This document shows, in pieces, positions 1 to 9,911 of a stretch of 64,000 bases of DNA. The DNA comes from Erythrobacter litoralis HTCC2594. Its GTDB lineage: Bacteria; Pseudomonadota; Alphaproteobacteria; Sphingomonadales; Sphingomonadaceae. The notes under the pieces were generated by a model, which saw nothing but the letters and a program-made list of their open reading frames with translations, searched no databases and was not told the origin of the DNA. Positions within the stretch are counted from its first letter, which is position 1. Each line of letters begins with the position of its first letter. The translations under genes were made by a program, and so were the position numbers. Location: the NCBI RefSeq assembly GCF_000013005.1, contig NC_007722.1:1493501-1557500 (forward strand). The letters are read 5' to 3'.

Positions 1-1583
1 TCCTGGCGCCCGGCCTCATCCAGCCGCTCGACCGATGTCTTCGTCACCGTCCCCTCGGAGGACTTGGCGATGCGGTAGTGCGTGCCGCCGCGCGCCGCGA
101 CCTGCGGTGAGTGCGTCACCGCCAACAATTGCCCGTCCTGCGCCAGTCGCGCGAGCCGCTCCCCGATGGCGCTCGCCACCGCGCCGCCGACGCCGCGGTC
201 GATCTCGTCGAAGATCACCGTCGCCGCCCCGCCCTGCTCAGCCAGCGCCACCTTGAGCGCGAGGATGAAGCGCGAGAGCTCACCTCCCGAAGCGATCTTG
301 GCGAGCGGCGCGAAGCCTGCGCCGGGGTTGGTCTCGATCAGGAATTCGACCGCGTCGATCCCTGCCGCGCCCCATTTCTCCGCCGGCAGTTCCTGCACGT
401 CGGTACGGAATTGCGCGGCGTCGAGTTTGAGCGGCGCGAGTTCCGCCGCCACCGCCGCGTCCAAGCGTTGCGCCCCATTTATCCGCGCTTCATGCAATTG
501 CCGCGCCGCGGTGCGATAGAGCTCCCCCTTCTCGCGCTCGGCGGTCTCCAGCGCGTCGAGTTCCGCTTCGCCGCCTTCGATGGCATCGAGTGCCGCGCGG
601 AATTCGCGCATCTTGCGCGGCAGTTCGTCGACTTCGCAGCGATGCTTGCGAGCCAGCGCGCGCAGTTCGAACAGCCGCGTCTCGGCGGCGTCGAGCGCGG
701 CGGGATCGTGCTGTAGCGCCTCGGCGGCCGCTTCCAGCTTCTCCTCGGCCTCGGTCGCTTCGATCACGGCACGGTCGAGAGAAGCCAGCGCTTCGGCCAG
801 CAGCGGATGTTCCCCGCCGATCCGGTCGAGCCGCCGCGCGGCGCTGCGCAATTGCGCCAGCGGCGCGTCGCTGCCGTCCCAGACGTGGCGCAATTCCTCG
901 AGGTCGCCCGCCAGCCTCTCGCCCTTCTGCATGTCGGCGCGGGCATTGGCGAGCCGCTCCTCCTCGCCCGCCTGCGGTTCGAGCGTCGTCAGCTCGGTCA
1001 GATGCGCCAGCAGCAGGTCCTGCTCGGCTTTCGCTTCTTCGATTTCTTCTTGCGCTTTGCGCAAGGCTTCGCTGGCGCGCTGCCACGCCGTCCACGCCTG
1101 CGCGACCGCCTCGACATCACCACCCGCATAGCGATCGAGCAGCACCCGGTGCCCGCGCGGATTCACGAGCCCGCGATCGTCATGCTGGCCATGCAGTTCG
1201 ACCAGCGCACCGCCGATTTCGCGCAGCAGCGCCACGCCGACGGGCTGGTCGTTGATGAACGCCTTTGATCCGCCATCGGCCTTCAGCTGCCGGCGGATCA
1301 GCAGCGGCTCGCCCTCTTCGATTTCGAGGTCGGCATCGTCCAGCGCTGCGGAAAGAGTGGACGGGAGGCGCGCGAACTCGAAACTCGCGGTGACGCTGGC
1401 CTTGTCCTCTCCGGCCCGCACCAATCCGCTATCCGCTCGATTGCCAAGGACCAGCCCCAGCGCATCGAGCAGGATCGATTTGCCCGCCCCCGTCTCGCCG
1501 GTAAGAACGCCCAACCCGCGCCCGAAGTCAAGCTCCAGCGCCTCGATCAATACGATATTGCGGATGGAAAGCCGGGTCAGCAT
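1..1583 (-). CDS. recN: DNA repair protein RecN (3' end cut by window edge)
   Basis: RecN is an SMC-like ATPase that acts early in double-strand break repair by recombination. The N-terminus reads MLTRLSIRNIVLIEALEL and is followed by the Walker A motif GETGAGKS. The last residues in the window (HYRIAKSSEGTVTKTSVERL) match the conserved C-terminal part of RecN, so only a short tail is missing. The region between is rich in Ala, Glu and Arg, as expected for the coiled coil. The start is the ATG at 1583, matching the family N-terminus. It lies downstream of bamD on the same strand with a gap of about 100 nt, a common alphaproteobacterial order. Identity is certain; the full length is not known. 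Confidence 0.95.
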   Translation of the reverse strand, partial: MLTRLSIRNIVLIEALELDFGRGLGVLTGETGAGKSILLDALGLVLGNRADSGLVRAGEDKASVTASFEFARLPSTLSAALDDADLEIEEGEPLLIRRQLKADGGSKAFINDQPVGVALLREIGGALVELHGQHDDRGLVNPRGHRVLLDRYAGGDVEAVAQAWTAWQRASEALRKAQEEIEEAKAEQDLLLAHLTELTTLEPQAGEEERLANARADMQKGERLAGDLEELRHVWDGSDAPLAQLRSAARRLDRIGGEHPLLAEALASLDRAVIEATEAEEKLEAAAEALQHDPAALDAAETRLFELRALARKHRCEVDELPRKMREFRAALDAIEGGEAELDALETAEREKGELYRTAARQLHEARINGAQRLDAAVAAELAPLKLDAAQFRTDVQELPAEKWGAAGIDAVEFLIETNPGAGFAPLAKIASGGELSRFILALKVALAEQGGAATVIFDEIDRGVGGAVASAIGERLARLAQDGQLLAVTHSPQVAARGGTHYRIAKSSEGTVTKTSVERLDEAGRQ

Positions 1584-1686
1584 ACAGGCCGCAGTCTCTA
1601 GACCAAGCCGCGCGGCGCGTCACCGTTGGTAATTGCGCAATTCCACCGCGTTGCGCGCAATCAATGACTTACTTGCGCGCGAGCGA

Positions 1687-2487
1687 TCAGCCGCCGAGTT
1701 GCGTCGGCGCGTGATCGCCGATCAGTTCGTAGGCTTTCTCGTACCATTCGCTGCCCGGATAATTTGCGCCCAGAACGGCGGCATATTTCTTCGCTTCGGT
1801 CGGAATACCGAGCGCGAGGTTCGATTCGGTCAGGCGATAGAGCGCTTCGGGCGCGTGGCTGGTGGTCTGGTAATCGTCGACCACGTTCTGGAACCGGATC
1901 ACCGCCGCCGCCCATTTGGCAGTGCGCTGGTAGAAGCGGCCGATTTCCATTTCCTTGCCGGCCAGGTGATCGTTGACGAGATCCATCTTGAGCCGGGCGT
2001 CGGCGGCATATTCGGTCTGCGGGAAGCGGCGATCGACTTCGCGCAGCGCGGTCAGCGCCTGCTCGGTCACTTTCTGGTCACGCTGTACGTCGCTAATCTG
2101 CTCGTAATAGCTGAGCGCGATCAGGTAATAGGCGTAAGGCGCGTCCTTGTTACCCGGGTGGATCGACAGGAAGCGCTGCGCGCTCTGGATAGCCTTGGTG
2201 TAATCGCGCGAGACGTAATAGCTGAACGCGCTCATCAACTGCGCGCGTCGGGCCCAGGGCGAATAGGGATGCTGCCGCTCGACCTCGTCGAACAGCGCCG
2301 CAGCCAGCTTGGCATTGCCGCGATCGAGCCGGTCCTTGGCCGAGGCGTAAAGCGTCTCGACGTCACGCGCGACGTAGGCAGTGTCCCGCTCGCCCCCGCC
2401 GCCGGTAGAACAGGCGGCCAGCGTGGCGGTGGCGAGGGCGGAAACGGCAATCGCGCGCAGGCGCGGCAGGCGGGCTTTGGCAAACAT
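1687..2487 (-). CDS. bamD: Outer membrane protein assembly factor BamD (lipoprotein)
   Basis: BamD is the essential lipoprotein of the BAM complex that inserts beta-barrel proteins into the outer membrane from the periplasmic side. The 266-residue product starts MFAKARLPRLRAIA and has a lipobox (TLAAC) near residue 27, giving a lipidated Cys. Tetratricopeptide-like helices follow, with recognisable blocks such as HPYSPWARRAQL and AYYLIALSYYEQI. The frame stays open for 56 codons upstream, but only the ATG at 2487 places the signal peptide at the N-terminus. recN follows on the same strand. Length and motifs fit the family. Confidence 0.95.
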   Translation of the reverse strand: MFAKARLPRLRAIAVSALATATLAACSTGGGGERDTAYVARDVETLYASAKDRLDRGNAKLAAALFDEVERQHPYSPWARRAQLMSAFSYYVSRDYTKAIQSAQRFLSIHPGNKDAPYAYYLIALSYYEQISDVQRDQKVTEQALTALREVDRRFPQTEYAADARLKMDLVNDHLAGKEMEIGRFYQRTAKWAAAVIRFQNVVDDYQTTSHAPEALYRLTESNLALGIPTEAKKYAAVLGANYPGSEWYEKAYELIGDHAPTQLGG

Positions 2488-2587
2488 GGGTGGCGCTATA
2501 GCCCTGCCCCCGCTGAACGCCAAGTGAAGTTGTGAGCCGTCGGCAGCCAAAACTGGGGAATGATCGGAACCGGCGCGCAGGCGGGGA

Positions 2588-3823
2588 TCAGTCCGCCATC
2601 GGATCGTCTTCGAGCGGTGCGACGCGGCGCTGGCCGCTTTCGCCTTCGGGCGCATCCCAGGTCAGGTGATGCCCTTCGAGCGCGACGAGGTTGTTGCCGC
2701 GGATAATCTCGGCGTGGGTCTGGTAGCCGAGCAGTTGTTCGGCCGGCAGGTCCGGGTTGTTGATCATCACCCGCGTCTCCTCGCTGGTGAAGTCAGTCAG
2801 GCCGCGGGCACGCTCCACGCCGTCCTTGTCGTAGATGTGGAGCACGTCGCCGCGGCTGAAATCGCCATCCATCGACAGCACGTCGTCGCGGTGGATCGGT
2901 GCGCCGCTGCCAAGCTTCGCCGCTGCCTCGTCGCCGATGACGAGATGCCCGGCCATTTGCAGGCGGTCGGCCAGCCAGGTATCCCAGACCGAGGCCGGAT
3001 TGGGATTGGGCAGGCACTTGGTGCAGCGCCGCTCGCCGTTCAGGATGGCTGAAATCGGCCGCGGTTCCTCACCATCGGCAATCCACGCGGTGCAGCCCGC
3101 GTTCTGCGCCATGTTCGCCGCCTGCAGCTTGGTCAGCATGCCGCCCGTTCCGAGCGTGGTCTTGCCGGCCGTCGCGGCCAGGTATTCGCTCACGTCGCTG
3201 ACTTCCTCGACCAGCTTTGCGTCCGGATCGTCCGGATTGCGATCGTACAGCCCGTCGATGGTGGTCAGGATCACGAAATCGTCGGCCTGCACCATCTGCG
3301 CGATCTTGGCCGCCAGCCGGTCGTTATCGCCGACGCGGATTTCTTCGGTCGTAATTGTATCGTTCTCGTTGACGATCGGGATGATGTTCGACTGCAGCAG
3401 GCGGTGGACGGTGTTCTTGGTGTTGAGGAAGCGGCGGTGATCCTCGAAGTCGCCCAGCGTCAGCAGGATCTGCGCGATCTCGAAATCGAATTCGTATCCG
3501 ACCTGCTTGTAGGCGTTGAGCAGCTGGGGCATGCCGCAGGCCGCGGCCGCCTGCTTGTCGGTCAATCCGGCCTCGCCCGGCTCGACGCCGACCGCCTTCA
3601 TGCCCAGCGCCACGGCCCCGCTCGAGCACAGGATCACTTCGTGCCCCTCCGCACGCAGCCGGGCGATATCCTCCATCAGGCGCTGTATGAAGCCGAAGCG
3701 CGGAGTCAGCCGCTCGGTATTGGCGAGCAGCGCGGAGCCGACCTTGACGACGATCTTGCGCGGTTCCGGGATCTTTCGCGATTTGGTGGTGTCGGGCGAA
3801 GCTGTGCGGGTCTGCTGGGTCAA
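2588..3823 (-). CDS. proB: Glutamate 5-kinase ProB with C-terminal PUA domain
   Basis: ProB phosphorylates L-glutamate to gamma-glutamyl phosphate, the first step of proline synthesis in the cytoplasm. The amino-acid kinase domain begins with [12 protein letters not shown] and includes [11 protein letters not shown] and a [12 protein letters not shown] block; the last ~110 residues form the PUA domain. The frame opens at a TTG (3823) preceded by an AAGG ribosome-binding sequence. This gives 411 residues with a ~20-residue polar N-terminal extension that is longer than in E. coli. It is transcribed divergently from proA across 175 nt, so the two enzymes that act in sequence may share a control region. 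Confidence 0.95.
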   Translation of the reverse strand: MTQQTRTASPDTTKSRKIPEPRKIVVKVGSALLANTERLTPRFGFIQRLMEDIARLRAEGHEVILCSSGAVALGMKAVGVEPGEAGLTDKQAAAACGMPQLLNAYKQVGYEFDFEIAQILLTLGDFEDHRRFLNTKNTVHRLLQSNIIPIVNENDTITTEEIRVGDNDRLAAKIAQMVQADDFVILTTIDGLYDRNPDDPDAKLVEEVSDVSEYLAATAGKTTLGTGGMLTKLQAANMAQNAGCTAWIADGEEPRPISAILNGERRCTKCLPNPNPASVWDTWLADRLQMAGHLVIGDEAAAKLGSGAPIHRDDVLSMDGDFSRGDVLHIYDKDGVERARGLTDFTSEETRVMINNPDLPAEQLLGYQTHAEIIRGNNLVALEGHHLTWDAPEGESGQRRVAPLEDDPMAD

Positions 3824-3998
3824 AACGTGCCTTATTCTCGGTGGCGGGCGGTCAGTCGTGTCTGCCTGCGCCGCTAACGGTTACAATTCTCGCAGGACTA
3901 CCTATGTTGCAATGCAGCAACTTCAACGGTTTTCTGCGCCGGGCACTCTTCGTGTGCCGTCCGCCGCGCGGGGCCGACAGACGATACAGGGAGCACCC
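3824..3998. promoter_or_regulatory. Divergent proB/proA intergenic region
   Basis: These 175 nt separate the start codons of the two divergent proline genes and must hold both promoters. I do not see a convincing -35/-10 pair or an operator. The only local feature is a short run of TGCAA repeats near 3905-3920. Confidence 0.35.
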
Positions 3999-5264
3999 AT
4001 GAACGACCAGACACTCGATCCGGCGATCCACATCCAGCAACTCGGCACCGCAGCGCGCGACGCTGCGCGCGGGCTCGTCTCCGCCAGCACCGAAGCGAAG
4101 AATAAAGCGCTGATGGAAGCGGCCAGGGCGCTGCGCGAAGCGACGCCGGCGCTGCTCGAAGCCAACGCCAGGGATGTGGCGAGCGTCGAGGGCAAGAAGG
4201 ACGAAGCGTTTATCGACCGGCTCAAGCTGGACGAAGCCCGCGTCGAAGGCATGGCGAGCGCACTCGAACAGATCGCCGAACTGCCCGATCCCGTCGGCCG
4301 TGTGCTCGCCCAGTTCGACCGGCCCAACGGCCTCAGGATCGAGCGGGTGGCGGTGCCGATCGGCGTGATCGGCATGATCTACGAAAGCCGCCCCAATGTC
4401 GGCGCCGATGCCAGCGCCCTGTGCCTCAAGAGCGGTAACGCCGTGATCCTGCGCGGGGGCAGCGAGAGCCGCCATTCGACGCGCGAGATCGTCGCCTGCA
4501 TGCAGGCCGGGCTCAAGGCGGCGGGCCTGCCCGAGAACGCCGTACAGACCGTCCAGACGACCGACCGCAATGCCGTCGCCGAGCTGCTCAAGGCCGACGA
4601 ACACGTCGACCTCGTCATTCCGCGAGGCGGACGCGGGCTCGTCGAGCTGGTGCGCGACCAGGCGAGCGTGCCGACGCTGCTGCACCTCGACGGCAATTGC
4701 CACTCCTATGTCCACGAAGCGGCCGATGTCGCCAAGGCCGTCGACGTCGTCCGCAATGCCAAGCTGCGCCGCACCGGCATCTGCGGGGCGACCGAGAGCG
4801 TCGTCGTCGACCGCGTCATCGCCCCCGCCCTCATCCTCGCCCTCGCCGATGCGATGGCCGGTGACTGCGAGCTGCGCGGCGACGAGACTGCGGTACAGCT
4901 CGACGACCGCATCACCCCGGCCTCCGAGGACGACTGGAACACCGAATATCTCGGCCCCATCGCCAGCGTGAAGGTGGTCGACGGGCTCGACGAAGCGATC
5001 GAATGGGTCGAAGGCCACAGCTCGCACCACACCGATGCGATCCTGACCGAAGACGCCGAGGCCGCACGCCGCTTCATGACCGCAATCGACAGCGCCATCG
5101 TGATGCACAACGCCTCCACGCAATTTGCCGACGGCGGCGAGTTCGGCATGGGCGCGGAGATCGGCATCGCCACCGGCAAGATGCACGCCCGCGGCCCCGT
5201 GGGGCTGGAGCAGCTGACCAGCTTCAAGTACCTCGTGCATGGCTCAGGGCAGACTCGCGAATAA
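3999..5264 (+). CDS. proA: Glutamate-5-semialdehyde dehydrogenase (gamma-glutamyl phosphate reductase) ProA
   Basis: ProA reduces gamma-glutamyl phosphate to glutamate semialdehyde with NADPH, the second step of proline synthesis. The 421-residue product contains [24 protein letters not shown], the catalytic-cysteine block [11 protein letters not shown], and the C-terminal [13 protein letters not shown] signature. The frame is open far upstream, through the proB region on the other strand, but the ATG at 3999 follows a GGGAG ribosome-binding sequence and gives the usual protein length. All key motifs are intact. Confidence 0.96.
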   Translation: MNDQTLDPAIHIQQLGTAARDAARGLVSASTEAKNKALMEAARALREATPALLEANARDVASVEGKKDEAFIDRLKLDEARVEGMASALEQIAELPDPVGRVLAQFDRPNGLRIERVAVPIGVIGMIYESRPNVGADASALCLKSGNAVILRGGSESRHSTREIVACMQAGLKAAGLPENAVQTVQTTDRNAVAELLKADEHVDLVIPRGGRGLVELVRDQASVPTLLHLDGNCHSYVHEAADVAKAVDVVRNAKLRRTGICGATESVVVDRVIAPALILALADAMAGDCELRGDETAVQLDDRITPASEDDWNTEYLGPIASVKVVDGLDEAIEWVEGHSSHHTDAILTEDAEAARRFMTAIDSAIVMHNASTQFADGGEFGMGAEIGIATGKMHARGPVGLEQLTSFKYLVHGSGQTRE

Positions 5265-5301
5265 TTTTCCTACACGCGCATTTTCTGCTTCACGCTTGCG
5301 G

Positions 5302-6210
5302 ATGACCCGCCGCACCGACAACCGCACGACCCGCTTGCCCGTCCCGGCAGGCGAAATCCCCACCTTCGACCCCGTGCCGATCAAGCCGCGGTCCGACGGC
5401 TGGACGCCCGAGCGCCAGCGCGATTTCATCGCCGCGCTCGCCGATACCGGCAGCGTCGAGGCCGCGTGCAAAGCGGTCAACATGTCCACCGTCGGCGCCT
5501 ATCGCATCCGCCGCCTGCCCGAAGGCGCGAGCTTTCGCGCCGCATGGGACGCCGCGCTCGAATGCGGGGTCCAGCGGCTGGAAGACGTCGCCATGGACCG
5601 CGCGCTCAACGGGGTGGAGGAGACGCTCCATTACCACGGCCAGGAAGTCGGCAAACGCCGCAAATACAACGACCGGCTGCTGATGTTCATGCTCCGCAAC
5701 CGCGCGCCCGAGCGCTACGCCGTGGGCGTCAACGGCGGCAAGGGCGCAGGCGCACTCAAGGGACTCAACGCCGTTGGCAAGATGGAAAAGCGCCGCCTGA
5801 AGAACAAATGGCGCAAGAAATGGGAGAAGGACTGGGGCAAGGAGCAGCTCAAGCGCGAAGTCGCGACCATGGAATCGATCAACGCCAAGATCGACAGGAT
5901 CCGCGAGAAGGAAGAGCGCCTCGAAAGCCCCCGCGTCCGCGCGCTGCGCGAAGCACTCGACGAAGCCGTCCGCGAGGACAAGGCCAACCGCTACAGCGCC
6001 TACCGCGATCCCGAACACGAACTCTACCGCATGCCGCGCCACCCGGACGATATGGACGTGATGCCCTACGAACTCTCCGAAGGCGAGACCGAGGAGGACT
6101 ATGCCGGGATCGTGTCCGACCTCTCCTTCTGCGCGCCGGAGGCGGAGGGCGAGGAAGCGGACGGCGACGGGCGCAGGGTGCGGACGCTCAAAGACAACAG
6201 CTGGACCTAG
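5302..6210 (+). CDS. Hypothetical protein with terminase-small-subunit-like helix-turn-helix
   Basis: Function unknown. Residues ~30-90 (PERQRDFIAALADTGSVEAA, then KAVNMSTVGAYRIRR) resemble the DNA-binding helix-turn-helix seen in phage terminase small subunits and in sphingomonad chromosomal proteins of unknown role. The middle is strongly basic and probably helical (KMEKRRLKNKWRKKWEKDW, residues ~165-185); the C-terminus is acidic. No enzyme motif is seen. The ATG at 5302 gives 302 residues; an ATG 63 nt upstream lies inside the end of proA and is less likely. It is the last high-GC gene before the AT-rich island. No phage structural genes are nearby, so calling it a terminase would be unsafe. 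Confidence 0.75.
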   Translation: MTRRTDNRTTRLPVPAGEIPTFDPVPIKPRSDGWTPERQRDFIAALADTGSVEAACKAVNMSTVGAYRIRRLPEGASFRAAWDAALECGVQRLEDVAMDRALNGVEETLHYHGQEVGKRRKYNDRLLMFMLRNRAPERYAVGVNGGKGAGALKGLNAVGKMEKRRLKNKWRKKWEKDWGKEQLKREVATMESINAKIDRIREKEERLESPRVRALREALDEAVREDKANRYSAYRDPEHELYRMPRHPDDMDVMPYELSEGETEEDYAGIVSDLSFCAPEAEGEEADGDGRRVRTLKDNSWT

Positions 6211-6499
6211 CTCGCTATCACGTGGCGGAGTACGGTCCGCGACCAGCGGACCGCAAGCGCGACCGCGCGCCCGAAGCGCTTGCGCGGAGGAAAGCCAAGA
6301 TTGCGGATGCAATCGGCGGCGCCTTAGTGCGCCACTCTATCTAAGCGCTGCTCCCTCCCTCGAAGCATAGGCAGGTTAGCTCCGCCACAAGACGCTAGCG
6401 TAATGCAAACTCGGTAGAACCGTCGAGCGTCGAGCGAACTCCGTACAGTGAGAAATTCGAAGCGCATTTGCACTCCCAATGATTCAGCTTGAAGATTCC
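6211..6499. other. Non-coding boundary region of AT-richer island
   Basis: No supported gene lies in these 289 nt. Base composition drops along the stretch, from GC-rich at 6211-6350 to clearly AT-richer after about 6400, which marks the left edge of the foreign segment. I saw no tRNA, att-like direct repeat or terminator. Confidence 0.5.
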
Positions 6500-8614
6500 T
6501 CAGCCGCGTTTTGAATTCGAATTAAGCAGTTCTTCCTTTGCCATCCTCTCTAAGAGTTTAGCTACTTGCTTATCATTTGGCTTTCGGACGACAAACGATC
6601 GCTTAGCACGCGTATACGCAACGAGCCGCTTTAATTTCGACCTGTCGGCAACCCGCACTACATCGTGCTTAAGCTCATCCAATATACCTCCAAGCATCAT
6701 CCAAAGATATAAGCTTCCCGGCTCAGCTAACTCAAGCAACCGCTCCGCCGCTTCTTCCCAACCTTCCGCTCGCGCACCAATCAAGTGGTAAAAATTTAGA
6801 ACCTCCAAAAAACCAATCGTTTCAGACCGTAGCGCACGTTCGGCGAAAATACCGCCCAGCTTTTGAAAACCAAGCCGCTGCCTGGTCTTACTCGAAACTG
6901 ATCGAGCCAGCGAAAGAACAACCTCCGCAATGGCCTCCGCCGATTCTGGATCAAGGTCTTTTGCTGCTTTGTCGAAATTGATGAACGCCATGGCGCCCCA
7001 TCTGTAGAATCTACTCTTTGCGAGTTCTGGTGCGAAGAGAGTTCCAACTTGAAAAGCTGAAAGCTCAGACCAAAGTAACAGCTCGTAAGACTCAACCTTT
7101 CTATCGCGCCCGACGTCATTAACGTTCTTGAATACTTCTATAAGATTCTGCTTAATTACGACGAGTGAGTACTCAAGATCGAGAAATGTCCGGATTTTGA
7201 CCTGCTGATCAGTCGTACGAGCCTCAGCCAAGTATGATGATCTCAAACTATCAATCTTTTTCGGCTCCTCAGGCCCGTCGGAGATCGCTTGAGTAATAGG
7301 CTGCCAGGTCTGCTCTTCTTCCTTATCGTTGACGGCCCAAAGAGCATCAAGAAGTGGGTCAAAATCTTTCTCAACCAACTCATCTTCAAACTGAACCAAA
7401 GAAGCTTCCAAATCGCTGTTCAGCGCAGAGATGATCCGCGGATCATTTGGTCTTAGCGCGGTAACCACGTCCAACACATCTGAAACGCTTGTGTAATTTT
7501 TCTCCGCAAGAAATTCATCAAGAGCTTGATTGTCATCATTAAGCCCCATACCGAGGGCAAATGAGTAGAAAAATCCATATCGGAAAAATAAGGTGTCGCC
7601 AGACCTTGCAAAAAGTTTGGCGTCCAATATTTCGTCAAGAACACTCATCGAATTAAATCCAAGAAGAGTCCGTGTTTTGAAATCATCACAAAACGCCAAC
7701 CATCTCCTTACCGTGAATGTCGACGCCTTCTCTTTGTATAAATTTTTTGCGAAATCAGCGACTAGCTCAATTTTATTCTTGTAATTGAAAGATCCAGTGT
7801 AGCTATCACTAGGCTTTCGAAGGCTGTCGAGAAAGAACTTCTGAAGTATATCGACACGATTAAGGGGAATAAAGTTGCCGTCAACGAATAATATCTTCAA
7901 ATACATCACGACGTTGCTTGGAGTTAAAGGAATGCAAAGGCCTAATAAATCGTCATACACTTTTTGCGTTACTGACGACGCGACATCATGATCATCCGTA
8001 TCAAAAAATGTTTCGGCCAATTCACGCACTTGAGAACGGGATAAGCTCCACAAATGCAATTCATCGTATTCTAAGCCCAGTTCACCAAGCGCTACTCCAG
8101 CTCCTGGAAACAGGCCTCTGTTACTTGAAATCGCTATAACCCTTAGAACCTCAGGTATTTTCGAAAGCTCAGAGATCAATTTTCGGTCACGCTCCAAATC
8201 GACATTGTCTATGAGAACCGTGACCGTTCGCTCCCCAAGCTTTTCACCTTTTGTAATGTCGTCTTGAATCTTCTTCTTATAATTTGGCATGTGGCGCGCA
8301 TCGCCCAGATAGGTGCGCCCGCCTCTAAGATGTATCTCTGTCGATATCCTTCCAAGCAGGGTCGTACCGCCATATTCTGACCGCGAGTCGATAAGGTATG
8401 ATTTGGTGCAATCGACTAGCTGATTGACGGTGACCCCATCGCGAGACTCATCAAAATCTAATGCCGCCGACTGCGGGCTTCTCGATAGCCGTGGCTCAGT
8501 GTAGATCAATTTCTCAGACGGTGTGGTGAAAAGATTATTCTGCCATCCGCCCGCATGCTTATCAGCTTGCAGGACCTGCTCCAGAGACGTTCCTTGTTCA
8601 TTGGCCAGAGACAT
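6500..8614 (-). CDS. C-terminal part of IS-split metallophosphoesterase-STAND-like NTPase fusion
   Basis: This 704-residue frame is the C-terminal two-thirds of a gene cut by the insertion element at 8674-9943. Residues ~66-165 look like a STAND-type P-loop NTPase: a degenerate Walker A (SEYGGTTLLG, ~79-88, without the usual GK[ST]), a Walker B (VLIDNVD, ~133-139), and a strand ending in SSNRG. The rest is helical with no family I can name and may be a sensor region. The frame is open upstream of the ATG to the left target duplication at 8670. Removing the element joins it in phase to the phosphoesterase at 9944-10863. GC is clearly lower than the neighbours, suggesting transfer. Whether this half is still translated is unknown. 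The defence role is inferred from architecture only. Confidence 0.7.
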   Translation of the reverse strand: MSLANEQGTSLEQVLQADKHAGGWQNNLFTTPSEKLIYTEPRLSRSPQSAALDFDESRDGVTVNQLVDCTKSYLIDSRSEYGGTTLLGRISTEIHLRGGRTYLGDARHMPNYKKKIQDDITKGEKLGERTVTVLIDNVDLERDRKLISELSKIPEVLRVIAISSNRGLFPGAGVALGELGLEYDELHLWSLSRSQVRELAETFFDTDDHDVASSVTQKVYDDLLGLCIPLTPSNVVMYLKILFVDGNFIPLNRVDILQKFFLDSLRKPSDSYTGSFNYKNKIELVADFAKNLYKEKASTFTVRRWLAFCDDFKTRTLLGFNSMSVLDEILDAKLFARSGDTLFFRYGFFYSFALGMGLNDDNQALDEFLAEKNYTSVSDVLDVVTALRPNDPRIISALNSDLEASLVQFEDELVEKDFDPLLDALWAVNDKEEEQTWQPITQAISDGPEEPKKIDSLRSSYLAEARTTDQQVKIRTFLDLEYSLVVIKQNLIEVFKNVNDVGRDRKVESYELLLWSELSAFQVGTLFAPELAKSRFYRWGAMAFINFDKAAKDLDPESAEAIAEVVLSLARSVSSKTRQRLGFQKLGGIFAERALRSETIGFLEVLNFYHLIGARAEGWEEAAERLLELAEPGSLYLWMMLGGILDELKHDVVRVADRSKLKRLVAYTRAKRSFVVRKPNDKQVAKLLERMAKEELLNSNSKRG

Positions 8615-8669
8615 TCGACCTGCTCGCCGTTGTCGTGGAATGATGAATCTACCCGCATAATCAGGATCG

Positions 8670-8673
8670 TCGG
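8670..8673. repeat. Left target-site duplication of IS element (TCGG)
   Basis: TCGG directly precedes the first base of the IS and recurs directly after its last base (9944-9947). Four bases is the duplication length typical of the IS407 group. Confidence 0.85.
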
Positions 8674-8712
8674 TGACGTGACCCCCTGATTTTCCTCCAA
8701 GTTGGATTAGAG
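8674..8712 (+). repeat. IS left inverted repeat
   Basis: It starts TGACGTGACCCCC and ends GGATTAGAG, matching the reverse complement of 9906-9943 with a few mismatches and a one-base offset in the middle. Confidence 0.85.
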
Positions 8713-8739
8713 TCCGGCCCTGACAGAAGGACGGACGAG

Positions 8740-9006
8740 ATGAAGAGAACGAGGTTTTCAGAAGAGCAGATCATCGGCGTGCTCAAGGAGGCGGAGGCGG
8801 GAGCGAAGACCGCCGACCTGGCCCGGCGACACGGGGTTTCGGAAGCGACGATCTACAACTGGAAGTCGAAGTATGGTGGGCTGGAGGTGTCTGATGCCCG
8901 GCGGCTCAAGGAGCTCGAGAGCGAGAACGCCAAGCTCAAGCGCCTGCTGGCCGACACGATGCTGGACAAAGCGGCGTTGAAGGATCTTCTGGCAAAAAAG
9001 TTCTGA
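8740..9006 (+). CDS. IS3-family transposase OrfA (helix-turn-helix, leucine zipper)
   Basis: An 88-residue DNA-binding subunit beginning [20 protein letters not shown], the signature of IS407-group OrfA. It has a helix-turn-helix ([17 protein letters not shown]) and a leucine-rich coiled coil ([17 protein letters not shown]). It binds the IS ends. The last codons run over an A-AAA-AAG slippery heptamer, so part of the ribosomes should shift by -1 into OrfB and make the fused transposase. Confidence 0.95.
   Translation: MKRTRFSEEQIIGVLKEAEAGAKTADLARRHGVSEATIYNWKSKYGGLEVSDARRLKELESENAKLKRLLADTMLDKAALKDLLAKKF
8994..9000 (+). other. Programmed -1 frameshift site (A AAA AAG)
   Basis: In the OrfA frame the codons are gcA-AAA-AAG, the classic slippery heptamer. 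A -1 slip continues as GTT CTG ACG, that is [15 protein letters not shown], the usual start of IS407-group OrfB. OrfA alone stops at 9006. Confidence 0.85.
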
Positions 9007-9056
9007 CGCCCGCCGCGCAGCGGGAAGCTGTCGCTCATCTTCAGGCATGCCACGGG

Positions 9057-9911
9057 ATGAGCGAGCGGCGGGCGTGCCGTGTCATCGATGCCGATCGCAA
9101 GAGCGTGCGTTACCGTTCCACCCGGGGCGATGACGCCGATCTGCGTGAGAAGCTGCGCGAGCTGGCCAACCAGCGACGGCGGTTCGGCTATCGCCGTCTG
9201 CACATCCTGCTGCGCCGGGAGGGGATCATGATCAACCGGAAGAAGACCCAGAGGCTCTACAAGGAGGAAGGCTTGGCGGTGAGGCGTCGACGCAGTCGCA
9301 GGCGCGCAGTCGGCACGAGGGCACCTGCTCCGGTGCTCGCCTTACCGAACCAGCGCTGGAGCCTGGACTTCGTGCACGACCAGATGGCGTCGGGCAGGAG
9401 GTTCCGGGTGCTCAACGTGGTCGATGACGTGACAAGGGAGTGTCTGGCAGCGGTGCCGGACACGTCGATCTCTGGTCGCCGTGTCGTTCGAGAGCTGACC
9501 GAGCTGATCGCCCAGCGTGGCAAGCCCGGCATGATCGTCAGCGACAACGGAACCGAGCTCACCAGCAACGCCGTGCTGGCATGGTGCGGCGAGATCGGCG
9601 TCGAGTGGCATTATATCGCGCCCGGAAGGCCGATGCAGAATGGCTATGTCGAGAGCTTCAACGGTCGCATGCGGGACGAACTGCTCAACGAGACGCTGTT
9701 CATGAGCATGGCCCATGCCCGTGTCGAGATCGCCGCCTGGGTGGATGATTACAACCGGGAGCGACCGCACTCATCGCTTGGCTACGCAACACCGGCGGCG
9801 TTCGCCGCCGAACTGGATAAGCAATGGCCTGCTTCGCTACGCCCTACGGGCTCCACTACGCAGCCCATTGCTTCAATCGCGCTTATGCGCAAAACAACCG
9901 CCCGGCTCTAA
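9057..9911 (+). CDS. IS3-family transposase OrfB (DDE catalytic domain; made as OrfAB fusion)
   Basis: This is the catalytic part of the transposase. An HTH_21-like region ([19 protein letters not shown]) is followed by an integrase-core fold with the three acidic residues in [24 protein letters not shown] and [14 protein letters not shown]. The ATG at 9057 is an internal start. The real product is probably a fusion read from 8740 by the -1 slip at 8994-9000, so the OrfB frame effectively opens at 9000. The stop codon lies inside the right inverted repeat. All catalytic residues are present. Confidence 0.93.
   Translation: MSERRACRVIDADRKSVRYRSTRGDDADLREKLRELANQRRRFGYRRLHILLRREGIMINRKKTQRLYKEEGLAVRRRRSRRRAVGTRAPAPVLALPNQRWSLDFVHDQMASGRRFRVLNVVDDVTRECLAAVPDTSISGRRVVRELTELIAQRGKPGMIVSDNGTELTSNAVLAWCGEIGVEWHYIAPGRPMQNGYVESFNGRMRDELLNETLFMSMAHARVEIAAWVDDYNRERPHSSLGYATPAAFAAELDKQWPASLRPTGSTTQPIASIALMRKTTARL

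Noticed and set aside
3852..5240. 462-codon minus-strand frame opposite proA
   Set aside because: It covers the proA frame antisense, has no family motifs and would fill the proB/proA promoter gap.
5302..6210. Prophage remnant based on the terminase-like domain
   Set aside because: No portal, capsid, tail, integrase or lysis genes are nearby and the composition is chromosomal.
8506..8700. 64-codon minus-strand frame running from the IS end into the STAND-like fragment
   Set aside because: It is out of phase with the restored ancestral frame and is an accident of the insertion.
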